A stretch of 64,000 nt of DNA from Spinacia oleracea (GCF_020520425.1 NC_079490.1:7378001-7442000); one strand, 5' to 3'; shown: positions 44,801 to 55,271, counted from the stretch's first letter. Notes: generated by a model not told the origin, from the letters alone. Numbers and translations: made by a program.

Positions 44801-47800
44801 GTCGCCGGACAAGTTGATCATCCACAAAAATTTCCCAAGCAAGTTTTCGTCAGTTTTCTCCTCAACAGATGTACGTCTCACTTGTTTCCTAAGATTGTAT
44901 TCTAGCATTGATCGTATTATGCAATGAGTAGTTGCCCCACATAACGGTTTCTTCAAATTTTTCGTCTTTAGGTGGTAAAAACAACTTTTATTATTTTTTT
45001 AGGTGGTAAAATACAAGTTTTACTTTGTTAGGTGGTAAAAAACAAAATTTCCTAATTTTTATTTCAAATTGTTCTAATTATGAACTTGCAATAGCAAACT
45101 CTACATATTGGTAAGTCCTAACTATGTAATTTGCAATTTGGGGTATCTAATTTTCGTTTCACTTGAATAGATTTTACTCTTTTTTTTGGGCTATCTCAAA
45201 TGAATAACGTGGGCGTGAAAGTATAGAATCCATCATTTTTTGAAAATTGAAATCTGATTTATTTATTTGTAGAATTACAAAAAATAAATAAATTTCAATA
45301 GTAATGCTAATTCAAAATCAGAACCAGTTGAAAGGACTTTTGAGTAATTTTGTTTTTGTCGAGGGAAAAACGACTTTGAGTTTGAAAATCAAGAAATTTG
45401 GTTAAAAGGCATCAACTTTGTGGGTTGTCATAATTAACATTTTCATCCATTGCATGCATCTACGTTTTTAATACAAAAAATTGAAAACCTGGTAAAATAA
45501 AACCTATCCGTATAAATGAGTTTTCAGAAGTGAATACGATACAAATCAGACAGGAATTAAGCGAGTGGTATCGACCATTTTTGACCTGTATATACATGTA
45601 TCAAGTAATGTTATGTAAATATAAAAGGTTATTGGGTATTTACTTAGTAATGAATTAGCAAATTTACTCGAGAGTGGGAGATAGCTCAATTGGTTAGAGC
45701 TTCTCTCCCGGTTCCAGATGATCCTGGGATCGATTCTCAACCCCGCCATTGTGGCTCATATGCAGCAAAAAAAGTTAGCAAATTTACTCTACTAAAGTGG
45801 AAGAAGATGTTATGGAAGTTCGACATGCTCCTAAACTTGAAAAGCTATTCGCTGTGGTTTTTTGTTTTGTTTTGATGATCAACATTCTCTTCCTTTTTGC
45901 CTGTCATGGTTATGTTTTTTTAGTAGAAGATTACTAGGAGGGAGAATTTATGAGAAATAAATATTGAGAAGTGTAATGATTTTTTTGATTGATGTGTGGT
46001 TTTGGCTGCGACCTTCATCTTCAAAGAAGAAGCCAGGAATTAACGGTCAGTTGAGATGAGCCCAGAGTCCCAACCTGTTACAACTTCCAAAAAAATTCAT
46101 TTTTTCCTTTTCTTTAACCTTTCACCTGCAAAAATGTGGGTTCATCTCAACCGACCGTTAATTCATGGATTCCTCTTTAAAGTTGAAAGTTAAGTTGCAG
46201 CCCGGTTTGGGTCGATTTCAGGTATTAAGGTGTGTTTATATTCTTTATGCATGTGGTCGGGTTGGGCATAAGAGTCGATTTTGCAAGCTTCCAAAAAAGC
46301 AAGCACAAATGTTGTTAGGGATTTCAATGGTTAGGGCTTGTTGTGATGAAGGGAATTTTCGAATCAATGAGTCTTACTACCCTCTTTTTGTGAATGAGTT
46401 GGTAGGTTTAAAAAGGGTGGAAAGATTTAGAACTTCTAAGGTTAATTTTTTAGTAGATGTTGATGATCGTTTCCAAGCAGGGGAAAGTGACTCTGAAAAG
46501 CATTGGGAAGACAAGGATACAAATAATGACGAGGAAAGTGGGAAGACAGTAGTGGTGTAAAAGCGGTGACTCTGCCCTATTGAGGTCTTCTGATAGTGCA
46601 TAGAGTCTCTCCAAGGGAGAAGCCCGGGTGATGCGGGAATAATGAAAATCTCGAGCCCCCTTTCTCACGAAATTTCCATCGGGCAAGGCCCACCATGATT
46701 TGGATAATCTCAACCTTGTCCTTGAATAGGTCTTCGGCTTGAATCCTAGTGAATCGGTTATCTGTCTGTCAATTTGGGTAAGGATGTATCTCACGGTCTT
46801 CTATGGACCTCAGAGAATGAAAGAAGTGTCCAAGCAAGAAGCATAGATGCTGATGATAATATAGGCCGTGAAAACTATTATAGAGTATCCCATATTGTTT
46901 GAGCAATACCAATGAGGTTGGCATGAGTGGTGAAGGTTTTTTTGCTCCTTAACCAAGGTCTCGGGTTTGAGCCTTGGGGTATGGAAAAAATCTCAACTGG
47001 GATGGATGCTGCCCATCGAGGTACCCATGCAAACTCCCGTGGGAGATTAGTTTCCTCGTAGTAGACCCAAAAAAAAAAATGTTGGAGCAATGAAAGATTC
47101 AGCAGTTCCATTTCCCTTGTTCATTACTCTGGAAATTAGATTATCTATGTTCCTTGTTCTGGGAATGGATTTCAGACGTGTAATGGAGGTCATTAAATCC
47201 ATGAAGTTGTTGATATATACTTGGATGCCCACTGGAATTGCTTGAATCTTACATCCTCTACTGCTTTCTTTTCATTCTTATTTTATGGGAAACAATGAAA
47301 AATTGCTCAGGTGTTTAATACTTCAATCCTTTGTGCTTTGCTCTTCATTCTTTAGTTTTTCTATTGTTTTGCTCTTTCATTTCTGGTTGATTGCTTGATT
47401 TCTGGTTAATTGCTCTTTGTCAAAGGATGCTGCATAATTAACAGGAGAGTGGATACACCAATAACATTGTACAGTGTATACATGGTACGGTCTGTGGTCG
47501 AACACGTCCTCACACAATGACACAAGGGAAACAAGTAAATTTGCATGATTTTATTGCACCTGCCAGCATATATACTGTGATATAGTTTTAGCTATTCCAT
47601 ATTTTGTCCGTAGATGAACACGTACTGGACTATTTTACGTATGAGCATGGATTCACCGTGTGTTGTTTGTACACCCCCGACTACACGGAGATGGTCAATG
47701 GACGATGGTGCTGAAGTTTTTATTTTCTTTTGCGTGTATGTGATAGTGTGTGTGTGTGTGTGTGTGTGTGGGGTAGGTGCTGACACCCTTGTGTGCGCAT

Positions 47801-47977
47801 ATCTTGAATATTACATCTATTATGAGTTTGGGTGAATACTAACAATATCTTATGATTGCAGTTTGGGGCCAATGTAACCATGCTTTTCATCTACACTGCA
47901 TCTTGAAGTGGGTGAATTCACAAACATCTCAAGCTCATTGTCCTATGTGCCGTCGAGAATGGCACTTCAAGGACTAA
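41873..47977 (+). CDS. APC11: Anaphase-promoting complex subunit 11 (RING-H2), two coding exons
   Basis: Exons 41873-42011 (139 nt) and 47862-47977 (116 nt) join as A|TT within an Ile codon, giving 84 residues, the usual APC11 length. It starts [20 protein letters not shown] and ends REWHFKD. Zinc ligands of the RING-H2 fold are visible: C23/C26, the C33-C44 cluster, C51, H53, H56/H58/C59 and C73/C76 (HCPMC). APC11 is the catalytic RING subunit of the APC/C ubiquitin ligase. With the cullin-like APC2 it recruits E2s to ubiquitinate cyclins and securin in the nucleus and cytoplasm during mitosis. The donor AA-GTATGTG and acceptor TGATTGCAG-TTTGG are canonical. The 5850-bp intron is 23 times the coding length and packed with repeats. 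The start is fixed by family alignment and a splice acceptor 10 bp upstream. Confidence 0.95.
42499..44318. mobile_element. 1.8-kb near-palindromic inverted-repeat element in the APC11 intron
   Basis: The left arm begins GGCCTTAGAATCTAGCTAAT and includes GCATGTAACATCCCCAACC. The right arm ends in its reverse complement (GGTTGGAGATGTTACATGCA ... AGATTCCAGGGCC). Matching continues inward: GCTTCTTCACCCTATTCTTG, CATCCCTTGTCAT, GCCAACAAAGTGTCTG-type blocks, and CACGACA/TGTCGTG near the centre. Arms are each about 0.8-0.9 kb, at roughly 75-85% identity by eye. Left-arm bases 42640-42830 have no right-arm partner. The 98-codon Lys/Arg-rich ORF at 44002-44298 lies in the right arm; I do not recognise it. 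Confidence 0.7.
42640..42725 (-). other. tRNA-like (SINE-type) segment
   Basis: On the minus strand CCTCAGTGGTTATTG (A-box-like) and GGGTTCGAATCC (perfect B-box core) are spaced as in a tRNA. It coincides with the part of the left arm lacking a right-arm partner, so it is probably a SINE inserted into the inverted repeat. Confidence 0.45.
44430..45046. mobile_element. TIR element with CCACCTAAA subterminal repeats and a possible captured exon
   Basis: About 100-bp inverted termini: TTGTTTTTTACCACCTAAA and GTGGGGCAACTACTCATTGC at the left mirror GCAATGAGTAGTTGCCCCAC and AGGTGGTAAAAAACAA at the right. ACCACCTAAA recurs near both ends. The minus strand of the interior reads an 89-codon ORF (44956-44687) whose end looks protein-like ([20 protein letters not shown]). 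Family not recognised; it could be a captured exon. Confidence 0.7.
45047..45654. other. Intron sequence of APC11; nothing recognised
   Basis: AT-rich, no bounded repeat. Confidence 0.45.
45670..45774 (+). mobile_element. tRNA-derived SINE, family I, copy 1
   Basis: A box TAGCTCAATTGGTTAGAGC and B-box-like GGGATCGATTCTC, then a short tail ending AGCAAAAAAAG. A perfect 15-bp target duplication TTAGCAAATTTACTC lies at 45655-45669 and 45775-45789. 105 bp. Confidence 0.92.
46165..46560 (+). pseudogene. Zinc-knuckle (zf-CCHC_4/DUF4283-type) retroelement relic
   Basis: 131 codons. [11 protein letters not shown] followed by [15 protein letters not shown] resembles the region around the CCHC knuckle in plant LINE ORF1/DUF4283 proteins. 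The first Cys of the knuckle appears replaced, and family-like sequence just upstream ([13 protein letters not shown], from about 46141) is in another frame, so a frameshift separates them. The rest is acidic with no RT domain nearby. Lies in the APC11 intron on the sense strand. The family-level assignment is moderate. Confidence 0.5.
46908..47079 (+). mobile_element. tRNA-derived SINE, family II, copy 1
   Basis: GTTGGCATGAGTGGTGAAGG (A-box-like) and GGGTTTGAGCC (B-box), then a body with GGATGCTGCCCATCGAGGTA and an A-run tail. Target duplication TGTTTGAGCAAT / TGTTGGAGCAAT (46896-46907, 47080-47091; one mismatch). Confidence 0.88.
47092..47861 (+). other. Last part of the APC11 intron
   Basis: Holds a (TG)n microsatellite at 47746-47770. 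Ends in a canonical acceptor TATGATTGCAG. Otherwise nothing recognised. Confidence 0.5.
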
Positions 47978-49352
47978 AATCATCTCTTCACCTGTTAACC
48001 ATGGTACGACTCTCAACCTTCCTACACGGTGATATCAGTTTTAAATTCAATTGATCGATTTCATTTACGTCATTGAGTAGTTGGTTTAACAATATCCTAT
48101 AAGGAAGAATAACTCACAAACTTTGTAAGCTTACGCAATGACATGATTAATCATGGTAGATGATAAAATTTACAGGTCATCATTTTTTCTTGCACATTTT
48201 TTTTTATTATTGATAATGATTGAACACTGGTAGTAACATGATTAATGAGGAGACAAGTGGGTATAATGGGGGTGATGCAAAATCAAATTTTGAATAGCTA
48301 ACATATCTTACCTAATTTGATCTGTATTTGGATTTAAGTGTCAAAATATCGTAGCGCGCAGTCTCTTTCATTCCAGAGAGAAGACAAAGACGAATTGGAC
48401 CTGTAAATGCTTAAATGCTGTGAAAAAGTATTGCTGATATGGGTCCATTACTCTGTTTAGTGTTGATTACCCTGTTTTCTCCCCTTTCTTTCTGTCTTCT
48501 CTGGGAAGGATATGATGGGATAAGTAGGGTTGGTAATTTGTTGGTTTAGAGGCTTCGGCCCTGTTCTTTTGAGCTGAAATGAACTGAACTGAACTGAATG
48601 CCCCTGAACTGAACTGAACTGAATGCCCCTGAACTGAACTGGACTGAAAAATAAGCTTTGAAACGGAAATTAAGCCCAAAGAAAAAGGGGCCTTAGAGCT
48701 AAGATTTTGCATATTTTTGGTTAGTGGATATGTACCTGGTTCCTGGTTAGAAAGGTTCTTGCTGCGGGATATTTATTCTCCTTGTTTACAGAGCCAGGAT
48801 TTCTTTCGGTAAAAGAATGGCTATAACCAATCTGACCATGTGTACTTGTAGGGTTTTCGGATGAGAAAATTTAGGAGAAGTGGAAGGGAGGAATATAGAA
48901 CGGGAAGAGGGAAGGGAATCGAGGGATCGGTAGTTCTTTTAGCGAGTCAAGTCCTAAAATTGGAAATAATGGAAAGGAACTAATTTCGGTAAGGTGGCTA
49001 GTTTCCTTCCCCTTTTATTTTGAAGGGGTTCGGAAGGAGAAACTGTTGTCCACTCTCGAAGATTGGACAAAAAGTCCGGTCTCAACGGGAAACGTCGACG
49101 AAATCAAGTATGTAACTCCCAAAATTCTTGTTTGTTAGGAAGGAAAAAGATCAAAATACAGATCTAATCTGAGGTTATGTCACAGATGAATCTTAATTTG
49201 GACTTTCCCTCCGAATATATCTGAGCAAGGCATGATGTGGTAATACAATCACACATACATTGTTTAAGTAAACTTTACACGTTATTAAAAAGCATTATTA
49301 ATACTAAAATGGGAAATCCTTGACTAAAGCTTAAGGGCCAATCCAACTAGAC
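47978..49352. other. 3' flank of APC11 with a GAACTGAACT repeat element
   Basis: 48550-48695 is a MITE-like segment: GGCCCTGTTCTTTTGAGCTG at the left, AAGAAAAAGGGGCCTTAG at the right, with iterated GAACTGAACTGAATGCCCCT. No gene recognised. Confidence 0.5.
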
Positions 49353-49645
49353 TCTGTTCTAATGCCTTTACTTAGTGGAGTGAGAAAGAAGAAACGGTGT
49401 GGATGTCAATTGATTTAGGCCCTGTTCTTTTTAGCTGAACTGAAATAAGTATTCAAACTAAAACTAGACCAAAAAGAATTAGTTGGTTAAAAACTCGTCT
49501 GTTCTAATGCCTTTACTTAGTGGAGTGAGAAAGAAGAAACGGTGTGGATGCCAATTGATTTAGGCCCTGTTCTTTTTAGCTGAACTGAAACAAGTATTGA
49601 AACTAAAAATAGACCAAAAAGAATTAGTTAGTTAAAAACTCGGGG
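49353..49645 (+). repeat. 146-bp tandem duplication
   Basis: CTGTTCTAATGCCTTTACTT... begins at 49353 and again at 49499, with a few differences. Each unit includes GGCCCTGTTCTTTTTAGCTG, the left end of the MITE type seen at 48550, so a MITE end was duplicated with its flank. Confidence 0.8.
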
Positions 49646-50825
49646 GTATGCAAGACCTCATAGTGATATCAATTAGTTTTGTTGGTTAAAGACGCGGGGG
49701 TATACAAGACCTCATATTCAAGTATTGATGCATCGCCCTTCATAACACACTATTAACTAAATAAAGTTGACAAGTTTTGACAGGATAATGTCACGATCGT
49801 ATCGTAATGCTTTGAATATATACAGAGTAGTTATAAATGTGACATACTCCCTATATGAAGAATAGACTTTCTTGATGTTGTTAGGACTTAGGAGGCACGT
49901 AAATGATTTGGTTTTAGCTTGTTTAATGTTTATAATAGCTGTCTAAAGTATAAACAAAGTTGTTTTTTTGTTCCATTAGAGCAACTTTTAATTTTTATTG
50001 CTTTTCCTAATGAAGCATAGTGATCACAGTTTGATTGCAATTTTTTGTTTTGTTTTGGGTGCAGAGAGAACGGTCAAGGCGACGATCGACGTAAACATGA
50101 TTTGATCTCAGGTCTTGAGTACCACGTACTCAAAACTTTACCGCATAAACTAGTTGACTTCCATGTTTCAATCATACAACCGCTTGTATCTTGAATAATT
50201 TTTTTTTTGGCTCATTAAATTATCAAAATTATTAGTTTTTGTACATTGTAAAATACAATCAGTTGTACATGTTAGTAATCGTTTAATGGCTTTACAAATT
50301 ACAATTAGTAATCCTTTTGTTAAATTGATGGTCACCTTGTTAGAAATCCCATTTGAATCATAGACAAGAAAACCAAGGTAATAGAATAAAGATTACTAAC
50401 ACTTAAATTTCACGATCAACATTTTTTTTAATTACATCAAGAAATCCATGTACTCATAGCAAACAACACTGAACAAGTGAACAGCATCATTCACTATAAA
50501 ATCAAAAACATACTTTTCACTCTAAATTGAAATTAAAACAACGGGGGAATTCAATGAATCGCCAATCAAAACTAACACAACCAATTTCAGCTATATCTTC
50601 ATCCACAAATGAAAATCTGAGATCCTTTTCTGTATCCTGCTCAAAAAAACGTAAGTACTCGTCAAAAAACTAAGATAGTTAACATCCAACTAAAATCAAT
50701 ACTCAAGTATTAAACTTCTGAATGTTGCATACCATCACTTATTAGTTATTACTCCATACTTAGTAAGGAATATTACTCAATAATTCAAATATCACACGGA
50801 GTATTTATGCGTATTACTACAATAT
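49646..50825. other. Intergenic; nothing recognised
   Basis: A partial extra copy of CGGGGGTATRCAAGACCTCATA at 49643 and 49695; otherwise AT-rich with no gene. Confidence 0.45.
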
Positions 50826-50838
50826 ACTTCGTATTTAA

Positions 50839-50946
50839 GTATGAGAGTGATGGATAGCTCAGTTGGTTAAAGCTTCCATCTCGGTTCCAGGTAATCCTGG
50901 GATCGATTCTCATCCCCGCATTTGTGGCTCATTCAAATTAAAAAAA
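50839..50946 (+). mobile_element. tRNA-derived SINE, family I, copy 2
   Basis: A box TAGCTCAGTTGGTTAAAGC, B-box-like GGGATCGATTCTC and CATTTGTGGCTCATTCAA tail match the copy at 45670. Perfect 13-bp target duplication ACTTCGTATTTAA (50826-50838, 50947-50959). 108 bp. Confidence 0.92.
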
Positions 50947-51139
50947 ACTTCGTATTTAAATATTGTTTATAGTGGGTTAAAAGGTTGATGAAAATGAAGA
51001 ACAAGTATCTTCTTTCTTATGCTTTTCTTTCAAAGTGGTCCAACTAATCAATGTGGCCAACTAATCATAGTTAATTAGTAATCAATGCTTGAAAGATTAT
51101 TCCCATAACCCAACAGGCCAACACAACCAAGAAAACAAC

Positions 51140-51265
51140 GCTCGTATCTCATATGAACTTATTGGAACTTATTTTAGGTATAGATTGTACTAGATCAACC
51201 CTTATTTTATCTGAACTTATCTGCACTTATTTTCCTGAAATAAGTGAAAATAAGGTAAACAGAAC
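51140..51265. mobile_element. AAGTTCAGATAAG-type MITE relic
   Basis: ATTTTATCTGAACTTATCTG and AAGTGAAAATAAGGTAAACAG belong to the family at 18297. Left end not resolved. Confidence 0.5.
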
Positions 51266-51467
51266 AGGGGCTTAATGATCTCTTTACGGTTAGGTAATTA
51301 AACATATACGAAGCATTCACATGAAAACTTGCTAATAAAAAATTCAAAGAAAAACAAGTCTCAAAATTGCCAATCTATAAAACTACAACTAATTTTTGAG
51401 AAAGATTATAATAAAATGTAAAAGATAATATTTTGCTTGTTAATGAATACTTACATGATGTATGTGA

Positions 51468-52219
51468 TCACTTGACGATGACCCAAAGAGCATAAATAAT
51501 CCCAGGGAGATATCCCAATAGTGTCAGCACCAAACAGATCCAAAACTCAACCTGTTAAAAGTTCAACTCCATCATGTAAGAATATATCCTCGTTTAATTA
51601 TAATCAACAACCTAATTAAATTGTTTTTATACTTATTTAATCACATAATTTGAAAGGGGTTTTAATGATCAAAACTGAATTCCAAAAACCCCATTTATAA
51701 AAATTGTCACAGAGAGTATTTCTCAACAAACATAGTTGAACACAAATCATAGTTATAATTGACCAAATCACCAAGTGAAACTCGATTAACATCTAATAAC
51801 ACCCCCTAACTAGAGTTCAATTATGTAAAATCAAGCGAACAAAAAAAGTGTAACAAAAGTAGCACCAAAATGAAACCCGGTTAACATCTAATTACACCCA
51901 CTAACTTCAACTCAATTTGTGAAAATCAGGCGAATACAACAAAGGGTAACAAAAGTAGCACCAAATGAAACTCGATTAACATCAAATTATACCCCAAACT
52001 TCAATTCAGTTATGTGAAAATCACGTGAATACAACAAAGTGTACCAAATGAAACTTGATTAGCATCTAATTAAACCCCCGAACATCAATTCAGTTCTATG
52101 AAAATCAGGCGAATACAAATTAAGGATGTATTAATTACCGCGCAACCGTATTTGAAGAAAACACCAAGAGGAGGCAGAAGGATGGCTAAAATAATGTCTA
52201 TGAAAGTTGCTGCACCCAT
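51468..52219 (-). CDS. RCI2: RCI2/PMP3-type low-temperature and salt-responsive small membrane protein, two exons
   Basis: Exon 1 is 52219-52139 (27 codons) and exon 2 is 51551-51468 (27 codons plus TGA), joined at phase 0 by a canonical GT-AG intron of 587 bp. The product is 54 residues, the standard RCI2/LTI6/PMP3 length. It begins MGAATFIDIILAILLPPLGV and ends YALWVIVK. Two hydrophobic segments (about 5-22 and 30-50) flank the short FFKYGCA-VEFW turn, placing it in the plasma membrane. The family modulates membrane potential and Na+/K+ balance under salt and cold. Homology fixes both the start and the splice sites. Upstream are a TATA box and an ACGT core. A second copy of exon 1 lies 2.3 kb further upstream. 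RCI2 paralogue identity (A or B) cannot be set from this window. Confidence 0.95.
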
Positions 52220-52312
52220 TTTTTTTGTGTTTTGCAAGATTTGATTTTTGACTTCAAGTATTGTGTAAACTGTAAAGTGATGCTCTGTATTTCAATTTCT
52301 ATAGAACCGTTG

Positions 52313-52325
52313 TTATATATAGGGG
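52313..52325 (-). promoter_or_regulatory. TATA box of RCI2
   Basis: Minus strand CCCCTATATATAA, about 95 bp before the ATG. The second promoter copy has the same CCCCTATATATA. Confidence 0.7.
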
Positions 52326-52373
52326 AAAAAACCAATCAAAGGCAACGAACACAAAGTGTCAACAGGTGATTTG

Positions 52374-52383
52374 GTGACGTGGC
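52374..52383 (-). promoter_or_regulatory. ABRE-like ACGT element
   Basis: Minus strand GCCACGTCAC about 50 bp upstream of the TATA box. ACGT cores of this kind bind bZIP factors of the ABA response, matching the stress regulation known for this family. Activity here is inferred. Confidence 0.5.
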
Positions 52384-52565
52384 CTTAACGCTGTTAAGTA
52401 AAGTAGGTATAACCGTTATTTTGATTTTTGAACAGATCAGTTTTTTTCTCCAAGGTGGCAGTTTTTTTTTTTTTTGGGTTTAGATACCGACATACGGTTG
52501 TTCAAAATATCTACACATAGTCCCATACAAATAAAGATTGAAAATATATCTCTAGTGCATTCTTA

Positions 52566-52720
52566 ATAGAGGTGATAAAAAGTCGGGTTGGGCCGAACTG
52601 CTTAAAAGAAACCCGTGAAATTGTGACGGGCTTTAGTTTACGAATGTACTTTCGGGTTTTCCCAACCCGCATGGTTTTCAAGCCGACTTGAATCGGGCCA
52701 TCGATAATGAACTCAAATAT
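52566..52720. repeat. GGGC/ACCCG-rich hAT-MITE relic
   Basis: GAGGTGATAAAAAGTCGGGTTGGGCC and scattered ACCCG words resemble the left end of the hAT MITEs. Right end and duplication not found. Confidence 0.4.
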
Positions 52721-53056
52721 CTCATAAACATAAATATCTCAAATTTATGTTTCGTTTGCAAGAAAATTAAGGTTCTTTTCTTATAAACTAATATTATTAA
52801 AATTGATTTGAACTAATATTTCATGAACTACTTGAGTTGTAATTTATATTATTTTAAATTATCTAAACTTATTTTATTTGAACATTTATCACCACTTGAA
52901 CTTATTTGGACTCATGTCTTGTGTTCTTGTAACTTTTGTGAGGTAAAAGTCGCGGGGATTTCATTAAATTAAATAAAGTTCCGTCAAATTTATGAGTCTC
53001 TGAGGGTCTTGTTATTGTCACCTTATTTCTTTAATTTGGAGAAAATTTAGTTTATA

Positions 53057-53464
53057 CTTCCTCTATTCTTATTTATATGACACAATTGGGTTATGTATAC
53101 TATTCATACAAGGTCTTTTGGCTTCGTTTTGTAATTTATATTTATATTGGGTTATGTACACTAGATTCGTCTCAATAAATAATTTTTAAATATCAACTTT
53201 ATATTTTTTTCTTATCCATAATTGAAGATAATGGTGTTTAAAATTATGCATTGGTAAATGTGCCTAAATAATTGTCTCATTTAAAAAAGACGGCAACTTT
53301 TGTGTAAGACCGCCTTACCGGAAAGACCACTTTGGTTGCTTAACTAATTGGTTTAATTTCTTAACTAATTGGTTACATTGCTTAATTAACTTATATGATG
53401 TCAATGTAGTCTTTTGCGTAAGACCGCCTTATAGAAAAGTTTATATAAAAAAGAACGGAGGAAG
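53057..53464. mobile_element. Stowaway-like MITE
   Basis: 408 bp; CTTCCTCTATTCTTATTTAT and ATAAAAAAGAACGGAGGAAG, flanked by TA (53055-53056, 53465-53466). A repeated GTAAGACCGCCTTA (53306, 53419) lies inside. Confidence 0.75.
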
Positions 53465-53610
53465 TATTTTATAATAGATAAATGCAAGAAAAATAAGAGC
53501 TCTCAACTTTGATTTACAACTAAAATAAATTTATTAAGTTAGAACTAAATTCATATAATTAAGTTCAAATCGGTGAATAGAATATGACAAGCTTATTTAG
53601 ACGATCCCGT

Positions 53611-53794
53611 CGAGGTACCCATGAGGTTGGCATGAGAGGCCCTTAACCAAGGTCTCGGGTTCGAGCCTTGAAAATGGAAGAAATCTCATACTGAGAGGGA
53701 TGCTGCCCGTCGAGGTACCCATGCAAACTCTCGCGGGAGATTAGTCCACCCGTCAAAAGCGGTGGGAACTCCTCGTGGTAAAACCAAAAAAATC
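53611..53794 (+). mobile_element. tRNA-derived SINE, family II, copy 2
   Basis: GTTGGCATGAGAGGCCC, GGTCTCGGGTTCGAGCC (B box) and GGATGCTGCCCGTCGAGGTA match the copy at 46908. Perfect 13-bp target duplication TAGACGATCCCGT (53598-53610, 53795-53807). It is longer at the 3' end (GCGGTGGGAACTCC). Confidence 0.92.
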
Positions 53795-54034
53795 TAGACG
53801 ATCCCGTTGTCGCAATACTAACAATACCATTAATGGATTATAAGATGCGAACAATTTATGCACAAGCAACACAAAATGAGATACATCACGGGTTTACCTA
53901 CCTCTAAGTTCATTACGGGTAGACATTCAATTAGTGTAGGATTGTACTTAAACAATACGTTAACAAATAAAATTGAGTACAAATCATGAAATCATAATTA
54001 TAATTTAACACAATGAAACTTGATTAATAACTAC

Positions 54035-54375
54035 GAAAATGATAAAGGTCGCAACATGCGACCTTTAAGCCGTGTCACGATGATGACATGGCATGCGTAT
54101 GTGTCATGATTTAAATTAGAAATTAAAATATTTAAACTTATATTATCTATTATACATGTTATAAAAAAAGGTAGGAAAATCTTAATATTCTAATTTGTTT
54201 CCTTATTCATATCGACTACCTTATTTACATATTTTCATAGTAGAAATATTGCATTGATAGTAAAAATATTATAATGACTATATCCTACGTGGCGCCTATA
54301 TGTACCAATTAAACTGCGACACGTAAGATTGCGACAACTAAACGTTGTCGCAACTTGCGACCTTTATCATCGTCC
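54035..54375. mobile_element. Non-autonomous TIR element, GGTCGCAA family, copy 3
   Basis: ATGATAAAGGTCGCAACATG left and CGCAACTTGCGACCTTTATC right; the best preserved of the three copies. Flanks TAATAACTA and AACTAACTA agree at 7 of 9 bases, hinting at a 9-bp (Mutator-type) duplication. An (AAC)n microsatellite lies just outside at 54414-54434. Confidence 0.8.
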
Positions 54376-54494
54376 AACTAACTAATTGCATCCTATGAGC
54401 GGATTAAACCAATAACAACAACAACAACAACAACAATTCAGTATATGAAAATCAGGCGAATATAACACAGTGTAATAAATTAGGGATATTATAC

Positions 54495-54575
54495 CTGACA
54501 GCTATATTTCAAGAAAACACCAAGAGGAGGCAGAAGGATTGCTAATATGATTTCTAACAAAGTTGCTGCACCCAT
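54495..54575 (-). CDS. Duplicate first exon of RCI2 (orphan or alternative first exon)
   Basis: 27 codons (54575 down to 54495) beginning MGAATLLEIILAILLPPLGV and ending KYSCQ, followed by a good donor CAG-GTATAA. It is exactly the length and phase of exon 1 of the gene at 51468. Differences from that exon are mostly synonymous or conservative (F/L, D/E), as expected under selection. The intron start and 5' flank are also related. No second exon of its own is found between here and 52219, so it would have to splice to 51551 (intron of about 2.94 kb), giving a 54-residue protein, or be a remnant whose exon 2 was lost. Not decidable from sequence alone. Confidence 0.7.
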
Positions 54576-54710
54576 TTTCTCTTGTTTGGTTTTGGTTTTG
54601 GTTTTGCAAGATTTGAATTAGAAGATCGAATTCGAAAGAGTAAAAGAGAGTTAAAGTGTTGTTATATTGAGTGACACTCCGTATTTCATTTCGTTATCCC
54701 TATTACCGTT

Positions 54711-54757
54711 GATATATATAGGGGGAAATCCACTTGAAAGGTGACATAGGCCACGTG
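54711..54757 (-). promoter_or_regulatory. TATA box and G-box of the duplicate first exon
   Basis: Minus strand CCCCTATATATATC (54711-54724) and GACACGTGGCC (54750-54760) containing a CACGTG G-box/ABRE. Same arrangement as the promoter at 52313-52383, with a stronger ABRE. Confidence 0.6.
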
Positions 54758-54760
54758 TCA

Positions 54761-55263
54761 ATAGAATAATTTGCCACCTTGACTTAAGTGTCTAACGCAG
54801 TTAAAGTTAAGTTTGGGATGATGTCGGCTTCTAAAACAAAAAGAAACTACGGAGTACTTCCGTAATATAACGGACATGTCCACAAAAATGAGTTTTCCTT
54901 TTTTAGTACTCCGTAGGTAAGAAAAATAATTCTAACACAAGAGTATTTATTTCAAATTAGATACTCCAGTTTAGTTAGGCAGGTCAACGCTGAAGTCACT
55001 TTTATGCACTACGTAATTTATGTCCTCTATTTTTATGTCACAATTCTCTATCAACTCCATCAACTTGTGCTAGTTAAAAAAGAATAAGGGTGAAATTAAC
55101 AAATGAGTATGCTAACGCCTTATAACTTATAATTGGATATACTCTTAGATGATTAATTTAAATGCAAAGTGAACACGAAATCTTCATTTTTTTTCCCTAG
55201 ATATATCTAGAATGAGTCTATCTAACTAATGGTATTTTTTCACTCTTAGTTGACAATTAAAGC
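54761..55263. other. Intergenic; nothing recognised
   Basis: AT-rich upstream flank with GTACTCCGTA words; no gene. Confidence 0.45.
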
Positions 55264-55271
55264 TAGTGAAG

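Noticed and set aside
45676..45750. tRNA gene
   Set aside because: The tRNA-like head lacks full cloverleaf complementarity and is followed by a short A-rich tail and a perfect target duplication, so it is a SINE. The same applies at 50845.
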